Shown here one piece after another: positions 34,377 through 42,251 of a stretch of DNA of 64,000 nucleotides; the stretch's first letter is position 1; every line of letters begins with the position of its first letter. Under the pieces are notes generated by a model, which was given only the letters and a program-made list of their open reading frames with translations, did not search any database and was not told the DNA's origin. The DNA comes from an uncultured Dehalococcoidia bacterium (GTDB lineage Bacteria > Chloroflexota > Dehalococcoidia > Lucifugimonadales > UBA1123). Where the stretch lies: assembly GCA_951812505.1 (NCBI GenBank), contig CATOSI010000001.1, positions 983,273 through 1,047,272 of the forward strand. The letters run 5' to 3'. Made by a program: the position numbers and the translations under genes.

Positions 34377-35882
34377 TTATGGCGGGACAGTCTGTCCGAC
34401 TGCGAATTTCCAGGAAATGAACATTTCCCCCCGGGACAGGGTGTCTGGACAGGACTGCGTAGCTGAATGGGTGTGTTTTTCCTGCTGCGCCCCAACCTGC
34501 GCGTGAATAGCATGGAGAGGGACTTAGCAGGAATAGTGGGGGAGGACAGGATGTCTGGAATGGGCGTTGGAAATTTGGAGGGGAACGTAGGGGACAGGTT
34601 GTCTAGGGCAGAGAGTGAACATGAGGCCGCCTCCGAGTCGCATGTCGTCATGGACGCCGTGTGAATCGCACTTGTCTTAGGAAGGTGGGCGATACGGTCG
34701 CCTAGATGGTCGCCGTACCCGCGGGCGCTGTGAGCGTTCTGGCGACCATGCGCGGACTGGACGTCGGACCATCCGTTGCGACCATCAAGCGCACCGCACT
34801 GAATTTCGACAAGGCGCCAGTGCCCCCGTGTCGTCGAATGCGGTTCCCCCGTCCGTTGCGTGCCTTATGCTGCGTTTCCACTCTTATGGCGGGACAGTCT
34901 GTCCGACTGCGAATTTCCAGGAAATGAACATTTCCCCCCGGGACAGGGTGTCTGGACAGGACTGCGTAGCTGAATGGGTGTGATTTTCCTTCTGCGCCCC
35001 AACCTGCGCGTGAACAGCATGGAGAGGGACTTAGCAGGAATGGTGGGGGAGGACAGGATGTCTGGAATGGGCGTTGGAAATTTGGAGGGGAACGTAGGGG
35101 ACAGGTTGTCTAGGGCAGAGAGTGAACATAAGGCCGCCTCCGAGTCGCATGTCATCATGGACGCCGGGTGAATCGCACTTGTCTTAGGAAGGTGGGCGAT
35201 ACGGTCGCCTAGATGGTCACCGTACCCGCGGGCGCTGTGAGCGTACTGGCGACCATGCGCGGACTGGACGTCGGACCATCCGTTGCGACCACCAAGCGCA
35301 CCGCACTGAATTTCGACACGGCACCAGTGCTCCCGTGTCGTCGGATGCGGTCCCCCCGTCCGTTGCGTGCCTTATGCCGCGTTTCCACTCTTATGGCGGG
35401 ACAGTCTGTCCGACTGCGAATTTCCAGGAAATGAACATTTCCCCCCGGGACAGCGTGTCTGGACAGGATTGCGTAGCTGAATGGGTGTGTTTTTCCTTCT
35501 GCGCCCCAACCTGCGCGTGGCCAGCGTTAAGAGGAACTTAGCAGGAAAGGTGGGGGAGGACAGACTCGCTGCAACGGGTGATGGGCGGTCCTGTGGGAAC
35601 GCAAGGGCTGGACTGTTCAGGACAGAGGGCAACGCGAGCTCGCTCTCATATCGTATGTTGTCATAGAGGCCGCGTGAATCGTAACTGTCTTGGGAATGAG
35701 GCGGTACGGTCGCCTAGATGGTCGCCGTACCCACGGGTGCTGTGAGCGTTCTGGCGGCAGTGCGCAGAAGGGACGCGGGCCCATCCATTGCGGCTATCGA
35801 ATGCGCCACGCCGAACGTCGATTCCGCGGCGTCGGATGCGGTCTCGTCCGGCTCACACGCCTTATGTCGAGATTCCGCCTTC
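34377..35882. repeat. Three tandem copies of a 507-bp sequence
   Basis: Copies start at 34377, 34884 and 35391, each with TTATGGCGGGACAGTC. The first two are almost identical over all 507 bases. The third begins the same, then diverges but stays alignable to about 35882. Each copy holds two small inverted repeats near its start (GGACAG-T-CTGTCC and GGAAATG-AA-CATTTCC) and a conserved GTACCC/TACGGTCGCC region. Open frames of 61-73 codons recur in each copy, but the substitutions between copies 1 and 2 do not look protein-conserving. No known family. Confidence 0.9.
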
Positions 35883-36586
35883 CGGCGTGGTCGAGCCCCC
35901 GGCTCGCTTGGATAGGACCCGGTGGCGTTGAGGGACCGCATTGGTCCACTGGGGCAATTCCATTCTGGCCTGGCCGCAAGTGGTTCATGCGGTTGTTTCT
36001 GCGGACAGCAGCAACGCTTCGAACCATATGAGACCCGGGCCACCGATGGATGCTATCGCGAACTCTCGTAAACCGGGCCGGCATTGACGCTGAGCACTTC
36101 CGAAGACGGAGTGCGTGTCGAATTCAACAGCTTGTGCAGGTTCTGGGATGACATTGGGGTCTCCAGGATGTTCTCGGTCTGGCGTCCGCTGCAGTACTGG
36201 TACTGCCGAACGTATCCCGGGAGATCGGCATGACTGGCGGTCCGCTCAAGGCCTGTTCGACTTAGTGGAACACGAATGTCAACAAATATTGAGCGACCGG
36301 TCGTCGGCCAGATTTGAGGGAGCTGTTCACTCCACAGGGCGTTCGGACGGTGCGGACGCATGGATCAGTCGGCTCGAATCCGAAGCTGCGAAAGGTACAT
36401 TGTCGCTCGTGGAGCAGCCTCATGTGCGCCGTCTTGGGACGGCAGAGGACCAGTAGTGTAGGGCGTTTCAGTTGGGACATCTGCCGGGTGTGGGACCACC
36501 GAAAAGCCCCCTCGAAAATCAGCGACGGTCAGCTATCTGTGTCATATTCGAAACCATAGATGAACCGCTGTTCAGGAGGTGGCGAA
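35883..36586. other. Gap upstream of the replication-relaxation gene
   Basis: About 700 bases. Several short open frames, none with a signature. It follows the tandem repeat array and should hold the promoter of the 36587 gene. I found no clear hexamers. Confidence 0.45.
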
Positions 36587-38278
36587 ATGATCTCTGATAA
36601 GCAGGCTGAGATAATCGATAGACAGACGCACGCCCCGTTCATGACGGTCGATGACATGGTTACTATTCATAAGTTTGGCCGCTCTCCTCTGCGCAGGCAA
36701 CTTGACAAGATGGAGCGGGGGGGATTGGTCTGCCGCGTGCCGCACGCTCTCGAGGGGCGGAATGCGTCGCAGCGCTATGCGCCGACGGGCAAGGGCGTCA
36801 TAGCGCTGGCGGACAAGAGGGGTGTCCCCATTGAGGACATGATGCGCCGGCCAGGCGGGACGGGGCGGGGTCTTGCCGTCTTCCAGCGGAGGCTGGATAT
36901 CCTGGCGACTGTCTACAAGGTCGCCGGGGCCGTCGCCCGCTGCTACGACGAGCCGGCAGTGCGCCTGCGCCTGACGGGTGGCCGCCCCCTCGATGCCGTG
37001 ATCATGTTGCCGGACCGTCCGTACAGCGTGGGCCTGATGGTGAACCGTCCCTGCATATCGTACAGATCCTGGGAGTGGCGGCTGAGGGTCTACGCGGACG
37101 AGGAGACTGAACGTCCGTCGGTTCTGCTCGTTGTGTCCCCCGACCCCCTGTCGGATCACGACGTGGCACGCCGAGTTGCTCGTAACTGCGGCGAACTGGC
37201 CCTGACGGCGTCGCTCGAGGAGGTTGCCGATCCCTTTGAAGAGGTGTGGAGACAGCCAAAATGGTACGACGAGCGTGCGTGGAGCCTCCCGTTCGCATTG
37301 GACAGGGTACCACAGAAAGTCGTAACCGCTTACGAACCTGAGGTCCAGGACTACAAACGGGCGGCACTGCCGCCGACCGTGCGTGATACCACGACTGTTC
37401 TCACCCAGGCGGAACGTCGGACGCTGTATGTGATAGCCGACTGGCTGCTGGCGAAGGAAAGCTTCGTCGTGGCTCTGACTGGGCTGCGGCCGGGGACGGT
37501 GGAGGCCGTGCTGAAGAGGCTGTTGCAGCGGGGCCTTGTTCGCTGGGTCGCTGGATGTGACGAGTCGTGCCCAGATACCGAAAGCGACCAGCCGCGTCTT
37601 GCGCTCACCGACGCCGGGATACGCCTCATATGCTATGCCGCCTGCGCCAGGTACGGGCCCATCCGGCACCGGTGGTCCTCGGAAGAGAACGCCACCGCGC
37701 AGTTTTTCGGCACGCGTCTGAGAAAGCTGGCGAAGGAGCACCGGCATACGGATATGGTCTACGACCTGGTCGAACGATTTGCGAACTCCGCGTCTGAAGA
37801 CATGCATGTACAGAGCTGGCGGGTTACTCCCGCGCACCTGGCCGAGCAGCACTTCCAGTTGGAGGACAACAGCAGCCACGCCTACCATCATATCCTGCCG
37901 GACGCGGCCATTCATATGGAAACGACTAGGGGCGCATTCGTGCTGCTCCTGGAGGCCGAACGGGGCTGGGTGTGGCGCGGGGGTATGGAGAAGAGGCTGA
38001 AGAACTACCAGCGCTATTTCCGCACCAGGCGTTCAAAACTGGACTATCCCGTCCGCCCCCTGATCGCCTGCGTTCTTGAGGACCCGGGCCGTGAGGCAAA
38101 TTTCCACATGGCTCAGGTGGATGCGGGTCTTGATTGCCTCCCCACCATCATCACCAACCTGGAGCAGATGGCGGCCTATGGCGGCCCTTTGGCAGCTGTG
38201 TGGGGCAGACCGGGGCGCTATGGAGAGCGCAAGTGGATAGACGAGATGCAGGAACAGAAAGGAGATCAATATGAGTAG
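36587..38278 (+). CDS. Replication-relaxation family protein
   Basis: A 563-residue protein. The N-terminus (about 1-75) is a winged helix of MarR type (TVDDMVTIHKFGRSPLRRQL, MERGGLVCRVPH). A second winged-helix-like region is at about 270-330 (LTQAERRTLYVIADWLLAKE, AVLKRLLQRGLVRW). The C-terminal part carries the Replic_Relax signature LPDAAIHMETTRGAFVLLLE followed by AERG, with MEKRLKNYQRYF. These proteins accompany relaxases and plasmid/ICE replication genes in Actinobacteria and Chloroflexota. The PDxxI...ExxRG core is related to nuclease folds. The start at 36587 follows AGGAGGTGG; an ATG 27 bases earlier lacks a site. The next gene overlaps by 8 bases, so the pair is coupled. Confidence 0.75.
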   Translation: MISDKQAEIIDRQTHAPFMTVDDMVTIHKFGRSPLRRQLDKMERGGLVCRVPHALEGRNASQRYAPTGKGVIALADKRGVPIEDMMRRPGGTGRGLAVFQRRLDILATVYKVAGAVARCYDEPAVRLRLTGGRPLDAVIMLPDRPYSVGLMVNRPCISYRSWEWRLRVYADEETERPSVLLVVSPDPLSDHDVARRVARNCGELALTASLEEVADPFEEVWRQPKWYDERAWSLPFALDRVPQKVVTAYEPEVQDYKRAALPPTVRDTTTVLTQAERRTLYVIADWLLAKESFVVALTGLRPGTVEAVLKRLLQRGLVRWVAGCDESCPDTESDQPRLALTDAGIRLICYAACARYGPIRHRWSSEENATAQFFGTRLRKLAKEHRHTDMVYDLVERFANSASEDMHVQSWRVTPAHLAEQHFQLEDNSSHAYHHILPDAAIHMETTRGAFVLLLEAERGWVWRGGMEKRLKNYQRYFRTRRSKLDYPVRPLIACVLEDPGREANFHMAQVDAGLDCLPTIITNLEQMAAYGGPLAAVWGRPGRYGERKWIDEMQEQKGDQYE

Positions 38279-39110
38279 CGTATGCTCAGTGGAAAACACG
38301 CCCGAGCGGGCCACCGAATTCTTTGGGGAATTCTATGACCACGAGGTAGAGGAAAGAGGGTCTGACGAAGAGGCTAGGAAAGAGCTGGCTGAGCGATACG
38401 GAGTGTCCTCCAAGACGATCAAGCGGTGCAACGATGTGCGCATGGAAGGTAAGAACATCAGTGGGAATGTATTACTGCTGACCCATTGCCTGGTTGAAAA
38501 GGGTGACGGGTTTGACCTTAAGCCCACTGATGAGCGCATCTGGTGGTCCACCGAGCGGCTGAAGCGGGAGGCTAAGGGAGAGTGGGAGGCGAACCTCGAC
38601 GGTCAATTGCAGGACAGGAAACTGAAGCTGGACCAGCACGAGAATGAACTGAGAGACCGGGAGGCGGCGGTGACCGAGGGGAGGACGGCCCTTCGGAATG
38701 AGAAGCGCCAGACGCAAGAGACTCTTGAGGAGCGTCTTCGAGACATCGATGAGCAACAGAGACAGCTCAATAAGCGAACTCGCGCTGTCGCCGAGAGGGA
38801 GGCCGAGGTCGAGGCGGACAAGGATCGGGTTAGAGAGCGGGAAAGGCAGACGAGCGAGTTGGAGATATTAAGGAAGGCATTCAACAAAGGAGGTCCGCTG
38901 GCACTGCAACCTGGCAAGTCCCTGGCGCTGGCGCGATGGGAGTTAGAGGAGAAGTACCAGGACAAATTCGGCACACTGCTCGACAGGAGAATCGCCAAGG
39001 ACCGCCGCATTGAGATCGAGCAGGAGGAAAGAACATGCAACATCATGTCGGCGCCGTTGCGCTGGTTCCTCTTGCAGGCATTGAAAGAAGAGACCCTCAG
39101 CCAGCGTTGA
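38271..39110 (+). CDS. HTH plus long coiled-coil protein
   Basis: A 279-residue protein. Residues about 30-55 (DEEARKELAERYGVSSKTIK) look like a helix-turn-helix. Residues about 95-205 form a long, highly charged coiled coil (KLKLDQHENELRDREAAVTE, EERLRDIDEQQRQLNKRTRA). The C-terminal 70 residues are helical. The start overlaps the end of the replication-relaxation gene by 8 bases and has a GGAG site 6 bases upstream. Such a pair suggests a DNA-binding scaffold working with the upstream protein, perhaps in plasmid/ICE maintenance. That is inference. No family is recognised. Confidence 0.65.
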   Translation: MSSVCSVENTPERATEFFGEFYDHEVEERGSDEEARKELAERYGVSSKTIKRCNDVRMEGKNISGNVLLLTHCLVEKGDGFDLKPTDERIWWSTERLKREAKGEWEANLDGQLQDRKLKLDQHENELRDREAAVTEGRTALRNEKRQTQETLEERLRDIDEQQRQLNKRTRAVAEREAEVEADKDRVRERERQTSELEILRKAFNKGGPLALQPGKSLALARWELEEKYQDKFGTLLDRRIAKDRRIEIEQEERTCNIMSAPLRWFLLQALKEETLSQR

Positions 39111-39117
39111 CTCGCGC

Positions 39118-39621
39118 TCACTTGATCGATAGGTCTACCCTCTCACCGTTTGCGCCCTGGATGGCGCCCCCGGGACGGACCTCGATTTTGATGATTTGAG
39201 CGCCTTCCCGGAGACCCTCGCGGAAACGGAAGCGCAGGTCTCGTTTCGGGTTCCCGTCGCAGTCAGGAGAAGGCTGAGACTGTTCGTCCTTGGTCATGAG
39301 TAGAAGGTCGCCGGTGCACTCCACGTCCCTCTCGAAGCGGACGTGCCACCATGCGCCACTATCAAGAGTTTCCACTGTGTCCACCCTGACATATTTGACT
39401 TTGTAATAGACCCACTCTCCAATTGGAATTATGGCCCAGACGACCGCCACCAAGAGAAACAGGAAAAGGAGAGCCTTCCGGAACATCCTCTTTGGCGGAG
39501 TTGCATGATCAGGTTCGTTCCAGGTCGTAGCTCTCACATAGCCGTACGCAAACGTCGCGCAGATGTACAACGCGATGGGCGCACCGAGAATAATGAGGGC
39601 AATCCATTGAATGGCTGACAT
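39118..39621 (-). CDS. Two-helix membrane protein
   Basis: A 167-residue protein with two N-terminal membrane helices (WIALIILGAPIALYICATFA and ALLFLFLLVAVVWAIIPIG) and a C-terminal soluble domain of about 105 residues with beta character (WWHVRFERDVECTGDLLLMT, LREGAQIIKIEVRPGG). Topology suggests the domain lies outside or at the membrane face. The start at 39621 follows GGAGGAG; a longer in-frame opening to 39777 has none. The gene converges on the coiled-coil gene with only 7 bases between stops. No family is recognised. Confidence 0.65.
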   Translation of the reverse strand: MSAIQWIALIILGAPIALYICATFAYGYVRATTWNEPDHATPPKRMFRKALLFLFLLVAVVWAIIPIGEWVYYKVKYVRVDTVETLDSGAWWHVRFERDVECTGDLLLMTKDEQSQPSPDCDGNPKRDLRFRFREGLREGAQIIKIEVRPGGAIQGANGERVDLSIK

Positions 39622-39971
39622 TTGAGTCTCCTCCCGTACCTTCTTCCTTTGGCGTGGTCGTAGTAGGACCCGCACCGCTGAGTCTCCGGGACCCACATTA
39701 AAATGGTAGGTGAAGGTCGGGAAACAAATTCCGCCTTTTCGTTTATCTAATGGCACACGAAACGACAGATCGTTCATGCCTCGTCAGACGAGAATGAAAG
39801 TCCACCGTAGATCAATCTCTTCCCCTGCACATCGCCACAATGAACGCCGTATAGCAGTTCTGCTCCGAAGGTGACGAAGGAGCAATCATGCCCGAGTAGT
39901 TGTGCGCGCGGGCCGTCAGAGATACTCAATACCAGTAAGCGTTCCCAGCAGGTAGCCTTTTATGTTGGTGT
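39622..39971. other. Intergenic region, nothing recognised
   Basis: About 350 bases upstream of both the membrane-protein gene and the IS607-type remnant. No coding signature. The right part probably holds the left end of the IS607-like element, whose ends lack inverted repeats and so cannot be defined by eye. Confidence 0.45.
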
Positions 39972-40350
39972 ATGTTTATGGATGTACGCAAACGAATGAG
40001 ACTCACGGACTGGGGCAGACTGTATGGTCTGAACCGGATCTCCACCTGGCGGATGTACAACGAAGGACGGCTACCTTCCGACCTGAAAGTGGAGAAGGTG
40101 GGCGGCATACTCTATGTGATAGTACCGGAGGACAAGCCGCTTCTGACAGTCGGTTATGCACGGGTATCTTCCTCTGACAGAAAGCATCTTCTGGAAGGCC
40201 AGTCCCCAAGGCTCTGGAAGTACGCTGGAGAGAACGGGATTGTGATGGACAGGGTGGTCGAGGAAGTGGCGAGTGGTCTGAACGACAGGCGGAAGAAGTT
40301 GCTGTCACTGTTGTCTGACCCTGACGTGGGCTGGCTTGTGGTGGGGCAAA
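39972..40350 (+). pseudogene. IS607-family serine recombinase TnpA, truncated
   Basis: The N-terminal two thirds of an IS607-type serine recombinase. It has a MerR-like HTH (LTDWGRLYGLNRISTWRMYN) followed by the catalytic domain start TVGYARVSSSDRK, with the nucleophile serine in ARVSS, and EEVASGLNDRRKKLLSLLSD. Homology ends at GWLVVG near 40347, where the ISAs1 fragment begins. The DRLxRF segment and the C-terminal part are lost. No TnpB gene follows. The likely start is ATG 39972 or 39996. Confidence 0.85.
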
Positions 40351-40360
40351 AAGGGGGGAC

Positions 40361-41032
40361 TGCTCGGGGAAGCGAAGGTCGGAACTGAACATGGCGAGCG
40401 AGTTGCTGGACAGAGTCGTTCTGACAGACAGGGTCGTAACCGGGGACGCGCTTTACTGCAACAGAAAGCTGTGTGAACAGGTGATGGAGGCTGGCGGAGA
40501 CTACCTGATGATAGTCAAAGCCAACCAAAAGAGCCTGTATGAGGACATAGAGTCGTGTTTTGAGGAGCCACTGTCCGGCTTCTACGCCTATGCTGAAACA
40601 GAGGGTAGTCATGGAGACCGCAGGGAGCGTCGCAGACTGTGGGCGACGGATATGCTGAGGACATATCTTGACTGGCCCGGACAGCGGCAGGTGTTGAAGG
40701 TGGAGAGTTGGCGCGCAGTGAAGGGCAGACAGACTCGCCAGGTACGATACGCCATAACCAGTCTCGGAACTCGGATACCGGCCGCAAGGCTTCTTTAGTT
40801 AGTGCGTGGACATTGGGGAATAGAAAATCGTCTTCACTATGTGAGGGACGTTACGATGGGAGAGGACGGCAGTCAGGTGCGTACTGACTCAGCGCCGCAG
40901 ATGATGGCCGCTGTAAGAAATCTGGTAGTGAGCATACTCAGGATGTGCGGTGAGAGGAACATTGCGGCTGCGATCAGAAAGATAGGCTGGAAGCCCAACG
41001 GCGCTCTGGAATTGCTCGGACTGATGATATGA
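40361..41032 (+). pseudogene. ISAs1-family transposase, 5'-truncated with nonsense codon
   Basis: The C-terminal two thirds of an ISAs1 (DDE_Tnp_1-associated) transposase. It contains LTDRVVTGDALYCNRKLCEQ, GGDYLMIVKANQKSLYEDIE, then AARLL, a TAG stop at 40796-40798 and, in the same frame, LVRGHWGIENRLHYVRDVTM with GEDGSQVRT. The stop replaces what is a glutamine or arginine codon in relatives. The N-terminus is missing at the junction with the IS607 fragment, so this is decay, not a complete element. Confidence 0.88.
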
Positions 41033-41090
41033 CAATAATCGAAAGACCCTGTGATAGAACGGGACTCAGTGGTGATCTCTCGTAGCACAC

Positions 41091-41099
41091 TGTTATACT
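41091..41099 (+). promoter_or_regulatory. Extended -10 promoter giving a near-leaderless mRNA
   Basis: TGTTATACT fits an extended -10 element (TGN-TATACT). Transcription would start near 41106, only about 3 bases before the ATG of the SbcD-like gene at 41109, which has no ribosome binding site. The operon is probably translated from a leaderless message. Confidence 0.5.
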
Positions 41100-41108
41100 T
41101 TCTGCTCT

Positions 41109-42251
41109 ATGACTTTCCGATTCATACATACCGCCGACTGGCAGATCGGCAAAGTATTCCGCTTCGTCGATAATGCCGCGATGGGAGGGCTCCAACTGGC
41201 GCGGCTGGAAGCGATCACGCGCATCGGCAAACTAGCCGCCCAAGAGTTCGAAGTGCGCCATGTGTTGGTCGCGGGTGATGTTTACGACCATGCGTCTCCC
41301 TCCCCACACTCGCGCAACCAGGTGATCGAGCGAATGCGGGCTCATCCCTCCGTGCAGTGGCACCTGTTGCCGGGGAACCACGATCCGCATCAACCCAATG
41401 GACTCTGGGACCAGATTCGAAGACGCGGCTTGCCCGACAACATCCAAGTGCATACCCAGTCGGCTGTCTCCATCATTGAGAAAGATATCGCTGTCCTGCT
41501 CTCCGCTCCACTCCAGCATCGCCGCACCCTCAACGACCCCACTGCCTGGATGGACGATCAGGCAACCGAGACCGGGCTGATCCGCATCGGTCTGGCTCAT
41601 GGTGCTGTACACAGCTTCGATGCTAATGAGGAGCAGAGAGCCAACCCAATCGACCCTGCCCGGCCACAGCTCGCTCAGCTTGACTACATGGCCCTCGGCG
41701 ACTGGCACGGAGAGCTTGAGGTAAACGAGCGCTGCTGGTACAGCGGCACACCCGAGACGGACTCGTTCCAGACGCGCGGCAGGGGCACGGTCCTGCTTGT
41801 CGAAATCGACGGCCCCGGTGAGTTGCCTAAAGTCACTGTGCTCTCTACCGGTCAGTACCGCTGGGAATCGCTCAATGAACGAGTGGAAAGCTTGGCAGAT
41901 GTTGATCTCCTTGAAAACAAACTGCGTAGCCTAGACGGCGACCTCAACCGGACACTGGTCGACTTGATGGTTTCCGGCGCGCTCTCACTCGCCGACCTGC
42001 TCCACTTCGAAGAACGGATCGTTGAGGGGGCGGCCGCGGCGATCTTTCATCTCCGCATAGACCGTGAGCAGATGTTTCCGGAACCCACCGACGACGACCT
42101 GGACAGCATTGACCCGGGCGGGATTGTCCGCGCCGCTGCGGACAGGCTTCGTGCTACCGTCGAGACCGGGGGGAGCGACGCCGGTCTCGCTCGTGAGGCT
42201 ATTCGGCGACTCTACATCGAACACAAGAAGCTTGAATCGGGGTTGCGATGA
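41109..42251 (+). CDS. SbcD/YhaO-like metallophosphoesterase nuclease
   Basis: A 380-residue Mre11/SbcD-type nuclease that works with an SbcC/Rad50-like ATPase on DNA ends. Metal-binding motifs are HTADWQIG (Asp10; the usual histidine of DxH is Gln12, a variant seen in some relatives), AGDVYD (Asp57), PGNHD (89-92), AHGAVHS and ALGDWH. A capping and C-terminal region (about 260-380) is helical. Four bases overlap the next gene (ATGA), so the two are coupled. The ATG lies right after an extended -10 element and may be leaderless. Repair of breaks is the known family role. In this nuclease-rich region a defence role is also possible. Confidence 0.88.
   Translation: MTFRFIHTADWQIGKVFRFVDNAAMGGLQLARLEAITRIGKLAAQEFEVRHVLVAGDVYDHASPSPHSRNQVIERMRAHPSVQWHLLPGNHDPHQPNGLWDQIRRRGLPDNIQVHTQSAVSIIEKDIAVLLSAPLQHRRTLNDPTAWMDDQATETGLIRIGLAHGAVHSFDANEEQRANPIDPARPQLAQLDYMALGDWHGELEVNERCWYSGTPETDSFQTRGRGTVLLVEIDGPGELPKVTVLSTGQYRWESLNERVESLADVDLLENKLRSLDGDLNRTLVDLMVSGALSLADLLHFEERIVEGAAAAIFHLRIDREQMFPEPTDDDLDSIDPGGIVRAAADRLRATVETGGSDAGLAREAIRRLYIEHKKLESGLR

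Noticed and set aside
34377..35882. CRISPR array
   Set aside because: Units are 507 bp, without short repeats and unique spacers, and no cas genes are present in the window.
36572..37915. A 447-codon minus-strand frame
   Set aside because: Antisense to the replication-relaxation gene, with no start signal or domain.
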